The notes: generated by a model not told the origin, from the letters alone. DNA of 64,000 nucleotides from Verrucomicrobiaceae bacterium (GCA_027485995.1 JAIXPW010000183.1:1-64000); one strand, 5' to 3'. Positions 26,108 through 34,336 are shown, numbered from the stretch's first letter. Made by a program: numbers and translations.

Positions 26108-28282
26108 ATGATTCCCTTTCCCCAGAGCGCCCACCGGGTCTCCGATGAAAGCTCGCTGGCGAAGTCGATCCTGGCGGCGATCCCGAGGGCGTATGCGGTG
26201 GTGTTTTATTCCACCGATGTGCGCTTCGGCTGGGCGCTGCTCGCGTTGAGCCTGCTGGTGCCGCAGGTGGGCCTCGCCGGTTTGCTGGGGGTGCTGCTTG
26301 CCGCGTTGACCGCGTGGCTTCTCGGCATCGACCGTTCGATGATCCGCAGCGGCTTCCTGTTGTTCAATCCACTGCTCTCATGCAGCGCGCTGATGCTGAT
26401 GGCGTCGAACTCCGGCTGGTCCCACAGCGGCACCGTGCTGGTTCTGGCGGCTGCCTCGGTGGGGTCGATGATGCTGACCTTCGGGCTTCAGGGATGGATC
26501 GGCTCCAGGGTCGGCCTTTCCGTGCAGAGCCTGCCTTCGGTGATCGTGACCGGCCTGCTGCACTACGCCGGCCTGGCCGCGATGGGCACCGGTTGGAGTC
26601 TTCCCGAACCGATGTGGACCCAGGTCGATCTACGATGGATGCCGGAGTTCCTCAGAGCGTTCTTCCATGCCTTCTCGGCGATGGTGTTCCAGTCGTCCGA
26701 CCTGGTCGGAGTCATGATCTATGTTGCCTTTGTGCTGGGTTCTCCACTCGGTGGAATGATGGCCACGATCGGCTATGCGGTCGGGGCCATGACGCTGCAC
26801 CTGCTGGGCCTGCCGACCGATGTGAATGGAATCTCCTGGTGCGGCTACAACTTCCTCCTCACCGGTGTGGCGCTCGGTGCGGGTTATCATGTGCCGAACC
26901 GCGCCAGCCTGTTGCTCGCGGTCGCGGCCTCGGTGGTGACGGCACTGGTGGCGGTGGCCCTGAGCGTGATGCTCTCCCGCCTCGCCCTTGCTCCTGGTGC
27001 CCTGCCTTACAATCTCGTCGTGCTCACCACGATGGCCGCCCTGCGCCTGGTGCCAAATCCCGGCAGCCTGCTGACCTCGCCCTGGACCACCCTCCAGCCC
27101 GAGGGGGTGGCGCGACTGGTGCAGATCAACCGCCTGCGCTTTCCGGATTTCCATAAGCCCGCCCTGTTCCTGCCCTGTGCCGGTGAAACGGTCATCACCC
27201 AGGGCTTCGATGGAACCCTCACGCATCAGGGACCCTGGCGTCATGCCCTCGACTTCGAGGTGCCTGGCGGCTCTGGTTCATGGGATCTGGGCGACGGGCT
27301 GCTTCAAAGTTTCAGGATCTTCGGTGCCCCGATCCATGCCCCGATCGATGGCACGGTGGTGGCGGTCGAGCGACTCGTTCCGGACAACCTTCCGGGACAC
27401 AACAACCCGGAAAGCAACTGGGGCAATCATGTCATCCTGCGCAGCACACACGGCTTCCACGTGATGCTCTCCCATTTTCTGCGGGACTCGATCCTCGTGG
27501 CTCCGGGCCAGCTCGTGAAGGCGGGTACGGTCCTCGGATCCTGCGGAAACTCGGGGCGGTCGCCGGTTCCCCACCTTCATGTCCATGCCCAGGCGGGACC
27601 CCATGTCGGAGCACCCACGCTGCCCTTCGTGCTCAAGCACTACGTCGAGCGTACTTCCCCCGAAAGCCCGCCGATCTATCATCTGTCCGGTGTCCCGAAG
27701 GCCGGATCGATCCTGCGCCCGGCCAATCCTTCGGCTGCGCTGCATGCCTGTTTCACCGGCTGGCTGCCCGGACTTTATCACTACCAGAACGGCGACAGCA
27801 CCGAGGTGATCCAGCTCGACTTCGATGAAAGCGGCCGCTTCCGACTCGAATCCGCTGCCCACAATGAGCGGCTGAGCCTTCATCTAACAGAAGGAGTTCT
27901 CTATGCCACGCCCTTCGAAGGCCACTCCAGCGGAGTCTTGTCCCTGCTCGCGATCGCCCTGGCCCGCGTGCCCTGCATCGAGGATCCCCAGGTGAGCTGG
28001 CAGGACGTCGTGCCCGCTGCGCCCTTTCTTCGTGGCCACCGGCGGCTTTTCCACGATGTCTGCGATCCCTTCCTGAACGTCGCCGTGCTTTCCTATCGCT
28101 ACTCGGTTTCCTCCCTTGCCGACGGCTTCCAGATCACGGCGGACCTCGAAGACAGCAAGTGGCAGGACCACGACACTCCGAAGCAACTCATCGCCGAAAT
28201 CCGCGGACGCCACGCCATCGTCAGCCTCCAAGGCGAGACCTGCGGAGGCCGGAAGATTGGCGTGAAGCTTGTTCGGTATTAG
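26108..28282 (+). CDS. Urea-transporter-type channel fused to an M23 metallopeptidase-like domain
   Basis: 724 residues. The first 340 are polytopic and resemble bacterial urea transporters, with two related halves (RSGFLLFNPLLSC and SWCGYNFLLTGVALG) and LPYNLVVLTTMAAL. Residues about 350-500 form an M23/LytM domain: HALDFEV (first metal ligands H and D), HVMLSHF and the closing PHLHVHAQ. The residual 220 residues are beta-rich and unrecognised. The metal ligands look intact, so peptidoglycan or peptide cleavage outside the membrane is possible, as is a non-catalytic fold. It follows the decarboxylase after a repeat-filled 151 bp gap on the same strand. The substrate of the channel is unknown. 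Confidence 0.8.
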   Translation: MIPFPQSAHRVSDESSLAKSILAAIPRAYAVVFYSTDVRFGWALLALSLLVPQVGLAGLLGVLLAALTAWLLGIDRSMIRSGFLLFNPLLSCSALMLMASNSGWSHSGTVLVLAAASVGSMMLTFGLQGWIGSRVGLSVQSLPSVIVTGLLHYAGLAAMGTGWSLPEPMWTQVDLRWMPEFLRAFFHAFSAMVFQSSDLVGVMIYVAFVLGSPLGGMMATIGYAVGAMTLHLLGLPTDVNGISWCGYNFLLTGVALGAGYHVPNRASLLLAVAASVVTALVAVALSVMLSRLALAPGALPYNLVVLTTMAALRLVPNPGSLLTSPWTTLQPEGVARLVQINRLRFPDFHKPALFLPCAGETVITQGFDGTLTHQGPWRHALDFEVPGGSGSWDLGDGLLQSFRIFGAPIHAPIDGTVVAVERLVPDNLPGHNNPESNWGNHVILRSTHGFHVMLSHFLRDSILVAPGQLVKAGTVLGSCGNSGRSPVPHLHVHAQAGPHVGAPTLPFVLKHYVERTSPESPPIYHLSGVPKAGSILRPANPSAALHACFTGWLPGLYHYQNGDSTEVIQLDFDESGRFRLESAAHNERLSLHLTEGVLYATPFEGHSSGVLSLLAIALARVPCIEDPQVSWQDVVPAAPFLRGHRRLFHDVCDPFLNVAVLSYRYSVSSLADGFQITADLEDSKWQDHDTPKQLIAEIRGRHAIVSLQGETCGGRKIGVKLVRY

Positions 28283-28287
28283 ACTTC

Positions 28288-28403
28288 ATGATGAACATCG
28301 AACTTCCAACATTGAACATCGAAGTGAAGAGATAGAAGAAGTTCTGCGCCTTCAACCTCTTCCTTCAATGTTGAACGTTCAATGTTCGATGTTCGACGTT
28401 CAA
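28288..28403. repeat. Palindromic GAACATCGAAC repeat overlapping a gene end
   Basis: Left part contains TGAACATCGAACTTCCAACA and right part TTCGATGTTCGACGTTC, inverted relative to each other with a central GAAGTTCTGCGCC stretch. Its right arm includes the stop codon of the minus-strand phosphoesterase gene (28400-28402). Related copies are at 31100-31135 and 55441-55473. Confidence 0.75.
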
Positions 28404-31039
28404 TCCTCCTCCTCCTCCTCTCCTTCCTCAACCCCATTCGGATCCAGCTTCAGTCCGAGCGCCTTCAGTCCTTTTCCATGTGGGCCGAAGTAGGTGGCGG
28501 GAAAGGGTTCGTCGCCATGGGTGGTGGACCAGACCCAGCGGCTGAAGACGAGGGCCTCGTCGTCGATGCGGTCCGGGGCGGAGAAATCGAGATCAAAGGT
28601 CTTCGGAGCCAGCATCGACTGCGCCTTGGTGGGCGCGTCCTTGGGGTCCGGGTTGGTTTCGTTCAAGGCCACATCAGACGTGCGGCAGGTGAAGGGGGTG
28701 TAGTCCGGTTGCTCCTGGAAGCACTCCGACATGACTGGTGACAGCGCGACGAGCTGGTTCATCGGCGGCACGCCGAAGATGCGGCAGATGGTGTGCAGCA
28801 CCGAGGACTGGTTGTAGAAGCGGCTGATCACCTGGCCTCCTCGCTTGGCATAGGGGCTTGCGATCAGGCAGAACGAGCGATGGCCATCGACATGATCGGC
28901 TCCGGTCTGCGGGTCATCCTGGATCGAGAAGATTGCCATATCTTTCCAGAACGGGCTCTTGGTCAGGCCCTCCATCACCCGTCCAAGCGCGAGGTCGTTG
29001 TCGGCAACATAGGCGCGGGGAGTCGGCCAGCCCTTGCGGGCATGGTTGGTGTGGTCGTTGGGAAGATAGAGGATGGTGAACTCGGGCATGGTGCCGGCTT
29101 TCTCGAACTCCCCGAGGGCTTTCAGAAAGGCGTCGGCACGGAGTTGGTCGGGGATCGCCATTTCCCATCCGGGATAGCGGAGATCGCTGTACTTCCGCAG
29201 GCTTTCGAGTTTGTATTCGTAAACATACTCCGGCCCCGGCTTCTTCTCGGACCATGGATTGTAGAAATCCTGCCACAGCGGCTTCACGGGCTTCTTGAGG
29301 TTACCCATCTCACCGAAGTTGCGGAATGAAATGCCCTTGCGCAGCAGGTGGTCCCAGATGAATCCGCAGCCAGCATAGGAGAGGGGATCATTGCCGAAAT
29401 CATAGGGTGAGCGCGCGTTGTTCCAGTCCTTCTCGCGATAGGGAGTGGTCAGGCCCTGGACCGTCCACTGGTGGCCCACGCTGGAGAGCACGCCGCTGCA
29501 GTAGTAGTTGTCCAGCAGCACGAACTCATCGACCAGCGCGTGCGTGTTCGGCGTCGTCGCCCGGGGGAACTCACACAACTTCGGATCCGAGTTGCCTCGA
29601 CCGATGTCTCCCAGCACCGGATCGTACTTCTTGTTCTCCTTGATGATATAAACAACGTGCTTGATCGGCGAAGGCTCGCCCACCCGCTCAGGGATGGCCT
29701 TCGGCGCCGCTCCGGTCATCGCCTTGATCTGCGAGCGGACGATTTCCGAGAAACGGAAGCCCTTGCGCGCCTCGTCGCTCAGTTTCGTCAGCTCCGCGGC
29801 ATCGGCTGGAAGCGTGATCTTCTGGAGATTTCCCTGATAGCCGTAGATGTTCCCGACAAAGACGTCCTGGCCCTTAACACAGATGGCTCCAGGATAGCCG
29901 CCCGCGGAAAGAAAGGCGTAGGGCTTCTCCGGCTTTGCGGGGTCGATCATGGCAACCGCGTTGTTTCCCGCGTTCACCGTGAAGACCGTGATGTCGTTCA
30001 CGGCGACTCCGTTGGCCAGACTGCCGTAGGGAAGCGTCGGCTCGGGCTTCACGCCGAGGTGCTTCACGATCTTCCGCGTGGCGATGTCGATGACCGAAAC
30101 GGCATCACCGCTTTCATCGACCACCAGCACCTGCTTGCCGTCCGGAGAAAGCATCATCTCCTCCGGATGGATGCCGGTGGTGATGGTCGCGATGACTTCA
30201 CCGGCCTTGAGATTGATCACGGATACGGTTCCACGCAGGGCCACGCTGCGCTCATCGACCGCGATGTCGGTTCCGGCCACGGTTTCGGTGCGGTCGTTTT
30301 CCTTCGCACGCCGACCGCCGAAATTGCTCACAAAGGCCGTCTTGCCATCGCGGCTCAGCACCACGCCATAGGGGCAGACGCCGACCGGGATGCGATTCGT
30401 GACTTCGCGCGTGGCGAGATCGACGATGGCCACCTCGTTCGCCACGGAAAGCGCGACCACCGCCCGCTTGCCGTTCGGCGTGAAGGCGACACCAAGCGGG
30501 TTCGCGGTCTTGGTCTTGGGTCCGAGCTGGATCGGAGCCTCGAAAGTCAGATGGCCTGCCTCGTCGAGTGTGGCGGGATGCAGTAGCCGGAGATTGCCGG
30601 TGAAAAGGATCCGCGTGCCATCCGGTGACACGGCGATGCCGTGCATCGAGCCCCGGTCGGCCTTGCCATCCGCGTCATTGGGAAAGGGGACCTGCTCGAT
30701 GGCATGGAAGGTCTCGGTATCCACCACACTGAGATGCGTGTTCGATTTCACCACGAGGAACTTCCCGCCGCGCGCCAGGGCCATGCTCATGATGCGACCG
30801 CCCACGCGGATCGAAAGTCCGGCCGGCTTGATCTTATGGCCGGTCTCCGCGAGGTCCGGATGATCCTTGTCATGCACCTTCATCAGCGACCAATCCAGGT
30901 CCTGCCCTTCGACGGCCTGTGACGGATCGACTTGCGTCGTCTTGTCCGGCGACTCCACCGGGCCACGGGTGGGATCGGTCTGGGCGAACAGGGAAGACGC
31001 GGCGACGGCCAGGGCAGCGATGAAAAACCTCGGTTTCAT
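28400..31039 (-). CDS. Secreted YVTN-type beta-propeller phosphoesterase
   Basis: 879 residues from the ATG at 31039, chosen because a clean signal peptide follows (MKPRFFIAALAVAASSLFAQ). Residues about 60-430 are a propeller of repeats such as GVAFTPNGKRAVVALSVANEV and TVSVINLKAGEVIATITTG. From about 455 an alkaline-phosphatase-superfamily phosphoesterase begins (IKHVVYIIKENKKYDPVLGD), with YLPNDHTNH, IFSIQDDPQTGADHVDGHR and SPYAKRGG as metal and catalytic-site motifs. It ends in a run of Glu residues. The family hydrolyses phosphate mono- or diesters such as phospholipid headgroups, outside the cytoplasm. Related repeats flank both ends of the gene. Confidence 0.85.
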   Translation of the reverse strand: MKPRFFIAALAVAASSLFAQTDPTRGPVESPDKTTQVDPSQAVEGQDLDWSLMKVHDKDHPDLAETGHKIKPAGLSIRVGGRIMSMALARGGKFLVVKSNTHLSVVDTETFHAIEQVPFPNDADGKADRGSMHGIAVSPDGTRILFTGNLRLLHPATLDEAGHLTFEAPIQLGPKTKTANPLGVAFTPNGKRAVVALSVANEVAIVDLATREVTNRIPVGVCPYGVVLSRDGKTAFVSNFGGRRAKENDRTETVAGTDIAVDERSVALRGTVSVINLKAGEVIATITTGIHPEEMMLSPDGKQVLVVDESGDAVSVIDIATRKIVKHLGVKPEPTLPYGSLANGVAVNDITVFTVNAGNNAVAMIDPAKPEKPYAFLSAGGYPGAICVKGQDVFVGNIYGYQGNLQKITLPADAAELTKLSDEARKGFRFSEIVRSQIKAMTGAAPKAIPERVGEPSPIKHVVYIIKENKKYDPVLGDIGRGNSDPKLCEFPRATTPNTHALVDEFVLLDNYYCSGVLSSVGHQWTVQGLTTPYREKDWNNARSPYDFGNDPLSYAGCGFIWDHLLRKGISFRNFGEMGNLKKPVKPLWQDFYNPWSEKKPGPEYVYEYKLESLRKYSDLRYPGWEMAIPDQLRADAFLKALGEFEKAGTMPEFTILYLPNDHTNHARKGWPTPRAYVADNDLALGRVMEGLTKSPFWKDMAIFSIQDDPQTGADHVDGHRSFCLIASPYAKRGGQVISRFYNQSSVLHTICRIFGVPPMNQLVALSPVMSECFQEQPDYTPFTCRTSDVALNETNPDPKDAPTKAQSMLAPKTFDLDFSAPDRIDDEALVFSRWVWSTTHGDEPFPATYFGPHGKGLKALGLKLDPNGVEEGEEEEED

Positions 31040-31099
31040 AAGGAGCGGTGAAAGCATGTCGGGAAACTGCAGGGAGTCGAGGAGAAGCGCGGGGGAGAG

Positions 31100-31135
31100 T
31101 TGAACATCGAACATCGAACGTCCAACATCGAAGGA
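31100..31135. repeat. GAACATCGAAC repeat, single arm
   Basis: Reads TGAACATCGAACATCGAACG and continues with TCCAACATCGAAGG. Same family as 28288-28403, so the phosphoesterase gene has a copy at both ends. Confidence 0.7.
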
Positions 31136-31147
31136 AGAGTGCTCCGT

Positions 31148-31558
31148 TCAAATCCCGATCCGGGTCTTGAGACGACGGATCTGCTGCCAGGAATCCTCGT
31201 CGAAGTCCGCACGCGCCAGCTCGAAGTGCTGGACCTCCTCGTTCCGGAAAAATCGGATGACCACCTTGTTCGCGAGGTTCACCACGGCCTCGATCTCGCC
31301 AATCAGGATGACCATTTCCTTCCCGCTCTTGTAGTCGATCACGAGCCGGTCCACATCCAGGAGGATGGTGGAGATACGACGGGTACCACTCAGCCGAGGC
31401 TGGTTCAGCCAGATCAACGAGTTGCAGGCGCACATGATCGCAAGGAACCACCAATGCTTGAACCCGCTGAAGACTGCAATCGCCAGAATCAGGACACTCG
31501 GCACGACCCTGCGCCACATCGGCCAATCCTGTTTCCGGTTCTCGATTCTGACGTACAT
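31148..31558 (-). CDS. Two-helix membrane protein of unknown function
   Basis: 136 residues. Two hydrophobic helices lie at about residues 18-33 (RVVPSVLILAIAVFSG) and 36-50 (HWWFLAIMCACNSLIW), followed by a soluble region with strands (ISTILLDVDRLVIDYKSGKEMVILIGEIEAVVNL) that could be a PH-like domain. A resemblance to bacterial PH-domain membrane proteins is only an impression. It is transcribed away from neither toxin-antitoxin gene, lying 30 bp downstream of VapC on the same strand. Function unknown. Confidence 0.6.
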   Translation of the reverse strand: MYVRIENRKQDWPMWRRVVPSVLILAIAVFSGFKHWWFLAIMCACNSLIWLNQPRLSGTRRISTILLDVDRLVIDYKSGKEMVILIGEIEAVVNLANKVVIRFFRNEEVQHFELARADFDEDSWQQIRRLKTRIGI

Positions 31559-31588
31559 GGATTTGCAATCGGTTGCTGAATCAACTCT

Positions 31589-31999
31589 TCACTCACCTTC
31601 AAACCAGCTCTCGATTCGCAGGCCGGGGATTCTGTCGAAATGGCGGAGGTTTCTTGTGACCAAGGTGAGCCGATGCTCAAGTGCGGTGGCGGCGATCCAA
31701 CAGTCCTCGCTCCCGATGCGTTCTCCGCGACGATCGAGATCCGCTGCCAGATCCGCAGCACGCAGTTGGACCGCCCGGTCCACCGGGAGCCATTGGACGG
31801 CCGGAATGAGCTCACGCTGAAGACGCGCCCAGAAAGACTCCGCATCGTCACGACGCATCGCGCCATATCGGAGTTCGAACAAGGTCACCTCGCTGGCAAA
31901 GACCGCGCTTTGATCCAGTTGTCTCACTGCCGCCATCACGCCCGAATCCGGGGATTTCCGGATCAGTTCGCTGAGAACGTTCGTGTCGAGGAGATACAC
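31589..31999 (-). CDS. vapC: VapC-type PIN-domain toxin
   Basis: 136 residues. The PIN active site is visible: LLDTNVLSEL (Asp5), FELRYG (Glu42), RIGSEDCWIAATAL (Glu98/Asp99) and LVTRNLRHFDRI (Asn117, Asp122). VapC toxins are Mg-dependent RNases that cut tRNA or rRNA when the antitoxin is lost. The gene starts 3 bp after the antitoxin stop, the usual operon form. All acidic residues are present, so it is probably active. The gene lies beside an acyltransferase that is transcribed in the opposite direction. Confidence 0.9.
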   Translation of the reverse strand: MYLLDTNVLSELIRKSPDSGVMAAVRQLDQSAVFASEVTLFELRYGAMRRDDAESFWARLQRELIPAVQWLPVDRAVQLRAADLAADLDRRGERIGSEDCWIAATALEHRLTLVTRNLRHFDRIPGLRIESWFEGE

Positions 32000-32002
32000 G
32001 GC

Positions 32003-32263
32003 TCAGGAATCGGAGAAAGGATCGGTGCGCCGCGAGCCAGCGGACTGCTCGCGGCGATGGTCGAGGGACTGGGAAAAGGTATCGTCCTCGAGCCAGCCGA
32101 CGATGTCGGACAGCCGTTTGGGTTGGGTCGATTCCGCATACGCCACCAGTCGCGCCACCGGTAGGTTGCGCCGACAGACCACAACCTCCTGCCCGGACTC
32201 CGCCATTTCCACGAACTCGGACAATCGCGCCTTCAGATCGGCGATGTTGATCGTTTGGCTCAT
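32003..32263 (-). CDS. Phd/YefM-type antitoxin partner of VapC
   Basis: 86 residues from ATG 32263. The N-terminal Phd/YefM fold is clear: MSQTINIADLKARLSEFVEM, then AESGQEVVVCRRNLPVARLV. The C-terminal half (KRLSDIVGWLEDDTFSQSL) is the toxin-binding part. Such antitoxins repress their own promoter together with the toxin. The upstream open frame to 32710 is not used because the antitoxin fold starts at this methionine and a good promoter lies just before it. Confidence 0.88.
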   Translation of the reverse strand: MSQTINIADLKARLSEFVEMAESGQEVVVCRRNLPVARLVAYAESTQPKRLSDIVGWLEDDTFSQSLDHRREQSAGSRRTDPFSDS

Positions 32264-32269
32264 GGTCAG

Positions 32270-32298
32270 ATAGTTGGTCAGGTCGTTGGCTCTGTCAA
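32270..32298 (-). promoter_or_regulatory. Promoter of the VapC/Phd operon with direct repeat
   Basis: On the minus strand TTGACA (32293-32298), a 17 bp spacer and AACTAT (32270-32275), ending 6 bp before the antitoxin ATG. The spacer and -10 are overlapped by two copies of CTGACC, a possible operator for autoregulation. The -35 box is perfect; the -10 is weak. Confidence 0.5.
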
Positions 32299-32356
32299 TT
32301 CTGCAAAGCCCATTCCCTGCTCGCCTCGTTTCCAATTCGTGTGGATTCTCGGACCC

Positions 32357-33427
32357 ATGGCAGGCCGTGCGACGCAGATCGATGGACTCCGGGCCTTTGC
32401 GATGCTCGGGGTGGCGTGTGTCCATTGGCTGCCGCGTGATCTGCGCGGGCCATTTCCTTTCGAGCTCGGGTTGTTCTATTTCCTGGTGCTCACCGGCTAT
32501 CTGATCACCGGCGCGCTGCTGCGGGATCGCGATCGTGGCGAGGCCAGCGGCCAGCCGTGGAAAGGTGCGGCGATGAAGCAGTTCCAGCTCCGTCGCGGCC
32601 TGCGGATCCTCGCACCGTATTACGCGGCGGTGTTGTTCGCCGTGCTGATGGGCGCACAGGACGTTCGGTCGGCGTTGCCGTGGTATCTGTTTCAAGGCTC
32701 CAACCTCCACATGGCTCTAACAGGGTGGCCGGACTTCACCGCACACTTCTGGTCGCTGGCGGCGCAACATCAGTTCTATGTGCTGTGGCCCTTCGTGATC
32801 TGGTGGCTGCCGAAACGCTGGCTCCCCGGCGCGATGCTCGCCTTCGTGGCCCTCGCGCCGATCTCGCGGTCCTTTTCGCCGATGCTGAAGACCTGGCTCG
32901 TGATGCCGGACCTCCTGCCCACCAATGCCTGCGATTATCTCGGCCTCGGAGGTCTGCTGGCCCTCGCGGTGCATCGCGGTCTGGCCTTTGATCACCCCGG
33001 GCTTCGTCGCGCGGCCTGGCGCTGCTTCTTCGCGTATGCGGTTCTCTATGGGCTCAATGAAGCGGGGCATTCGATTCCCGGCCTCGACATCTTCCAGCAG
33101 ACCTTCCTTTCCATCGCCTGCTGCGGCCTGATCGCGGCGGCCAGTCGGGGCTTCAGTGGCTGGCGTGGAGCGGTCCTCGATCACCCGGCCATCCAGCACC
33201 TCGGGAGACTTTCCTACGGCCTCTATCTCTTCCACAACCTCGCGCCACTGCTCGCCGGAAAGATCCTGCCCTGGCTGTGGTGGACTCCGTGGTTCGATCA
33301 CGGCCTTGGCTTCGCCATTCGCATCGGCGTCTTCGCCCTGCTCTCGTGGCTGCTCGGGTGGCTCTGCTGGCGCTTCATCGAACTCCCCATGCAGGGTGTG
33401 AAATCCAGGCTCGGCAGCCGGGGATGA
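32357..33427 (+). CDS. Acyltransferase family 3 (OafA-like) membrane protein
   Basis: 356 residues from ATG 32357. The start IDGLRAFAMLGVACVHW contains the conserved catalytic-type His, followed by LFYFLVLTGYLITGALL, RRGLRILAPYYAAVL and about nine more hydrophobic segments, ending SYGLYLFHN and WLGWLCWRFIELP. The family transfers acyl groups to sugars of lipopolysaccharide, exopolysaccharide or lipids in the inner membrane. The usual SLAVEEQFYLLWP motif is here SLAAQHQFYVLWP, with the acidic residue replaced. An earlier start (32255) would overlap the antitoxin promoter and is rejected. One TCTAACAG octamer lies in the gene. Confidence 0.85.
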   Translation: MAGRATQIDGLRAFAMLGVACVHWLPRDLRGPFPFELGLFYFLVLTGYLITGALLRDRDRGEASGQPWKGAAMKQFQLRRGLRILAPYYAAVLFAVLMGAQDVRSALPWYLFQGSNLHMALTGWPDFTAHFWSLAAQHQFYVLWPFVIWWLPKRWLPGAMLAFVALAPISRSFSPMLKTWLVMPDLLPTNACDYLGLGGLLALAVHRGLAFDHPGLRRAAWRCFFAYAVLYGLNEAGHSIPGLDIFQQTFLSIACCGLIAAASRGFSGWRGAVLDHPAIQHLGRLSYGLYLFHNLAPLLAGKILPWLWWTPWFDHGLGFAIRIGVFALLSWLLGWLCWRFIELPMQGVKSRLGSRG

Positions 33428-33498
33428 GAGGCTTGGGGACTCCGGGGGGCCAGGGCGGCTGGATCCAGAGCCAGGTCGGCGATGTCTGATCCTTAACA

Positions 33499-33655
33499 GG
33501 AAAATGGAAAACCACTGAAGTCACGAAAAGCACGAAAGCAGAGGCAAATTGTCGCCATCTTCGCACTCACCTGATGAATGAGTCTGAAGCGTTTCGGAAC
33601 TGCCTGAGTTTCGTGATGGTTCGTGAATCTCGTGGTTTGTATTTCAGGATTTAAG
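33499..33655. repeat. 160-bp dispersed repeat with imperfect terminal inverted ends, copy 2
   Basis: AAAATGGAAAACCACTGAAG at the left end and CGTGGTTTGTATTTCAGGA at the right. Homologous along its length to 10869-11030. It lies in the gene-poor gap 33428-33861, at the border between the core genes and the accessory block. Confidence 0.8.
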
Positions 33656-33660
33656 CTGAT

Positions 33661-33837
33661 TCATCGACCCGGGATGAGGCCCTGCAGAAAGTCCTTCGCA
33701 TCAGGAAAGTTGGGGCGGTCGATCCCGGAGACGCGTTCAGGAAGCGCGATCTGGAAAAGGCAGTCGATGGTACCAGTTCCAAAAGCCAGGGAAGCCACTT
33801 CAAAGTGGCGGAGATTGGGAGTGTGGGAAGCGGTCAC
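33661..33837 (-). other. Short open frame, possibly a remnant
   Basis: 58 codons from a GTG, ending IALPERVSGIDRPNFPDAK and a stop. The same frame is also open up to the stop codon of the next gene upstream. The residue mix looks protein-like, with no similarity I recognise. It could be a decayed gene end, a small protein or part of a repeat; no ribosome-binding site is visible. Confidence 0.25.
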
Positions 33838-33861
33838 GCCCCCATGTCCTGTCCAAGCTCC

Positions 33862-34221
33862 TCAGTTCAGCAGTTCGTAGGTGATATCAACGTGGTAATC
33901 TCCCACCTCGCAACTCAGGACTGAAACAAGGTAGGCGTCGATCCACTCCGCAAGGGACCCAATCTCCCACTCCGGCAAATCAAGCGTCACGAACTTCCGC
34001 GCCTCCCATCCGGTGACTCGAATCCCTGAAATCCCAGGGAGTCTTTTCAATCTTGATCCGGGATCGTCCGCATGAGGGTAGGCTGCGTTGATCGTGTGAT
34101 CGACAACCTGCAGCCATTTCTCTGGATCGGCCTCCACTTCGATTGTGACACAACAATCGGGCGCTCCTTCGATGACTTCTCGTAAAGCGGGCCTAATCTC
34201 GGCAATCTGATCGGCATTCAT
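33862..34221 (-). CDS. Small protein of unknown function (accessory block)
   Basis: 119 residues, alpha/beta mix without signal or membrane helix. Features are CCVTIEVEADPEKWLQVVDHTINAAYPHADD, then GIRVTGWEARKFVTLDLPEWEIGSLAEWIDAYLV and an end YHVDITYELLN. The pattern resembles small partner or immunity-like proteins that occur beside toxins, but I cannot assign a family. It is the last gene in transcription order of the accessory block. A 58-bp palindrome with CCCGAAC/GTTCGGG ends lies about 60 bp upstream of its start (34279-34336). Confidence 0.6.
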   Translation of the reverse strand: MNADQIAEIRPALREVIEGAPDCCVTIEVEADPEKWLQVVDHTINAAYPHADDPGSRLKRLPGISGIRVTGWEARKFVTLDLPEWEIGSLAEWIDAYLVSVLSCEVGDYHVDITYELLN

Positions 34222-34278
34222 CGGACAATGTTGAATCGAACCATGAGATCCGCGCCGCCGAAATCAAGTTCCGATCAA

Positions 34279-34336
34279 CCCGAACGACGCTTGCCTCCCA
34301 CGGCTTCGCACCACCGGCTCCGCATCACGGTTCGGG
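34279..34336. repeat. 58-bp imperfect palindrome, cassette-junction candidate
   Basis: Ends are CCCGAAC (34279-34285) and GTTCGGG (34330-34336), a perfect seven-base inverted pair 44 bp apart; the interior is only weakly complementary. It lies between two accessory genes. Length and AAC/GTT ends recall integron attC sites, but the core is not the canonical GTTRRRY. Confidence 0.4.
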
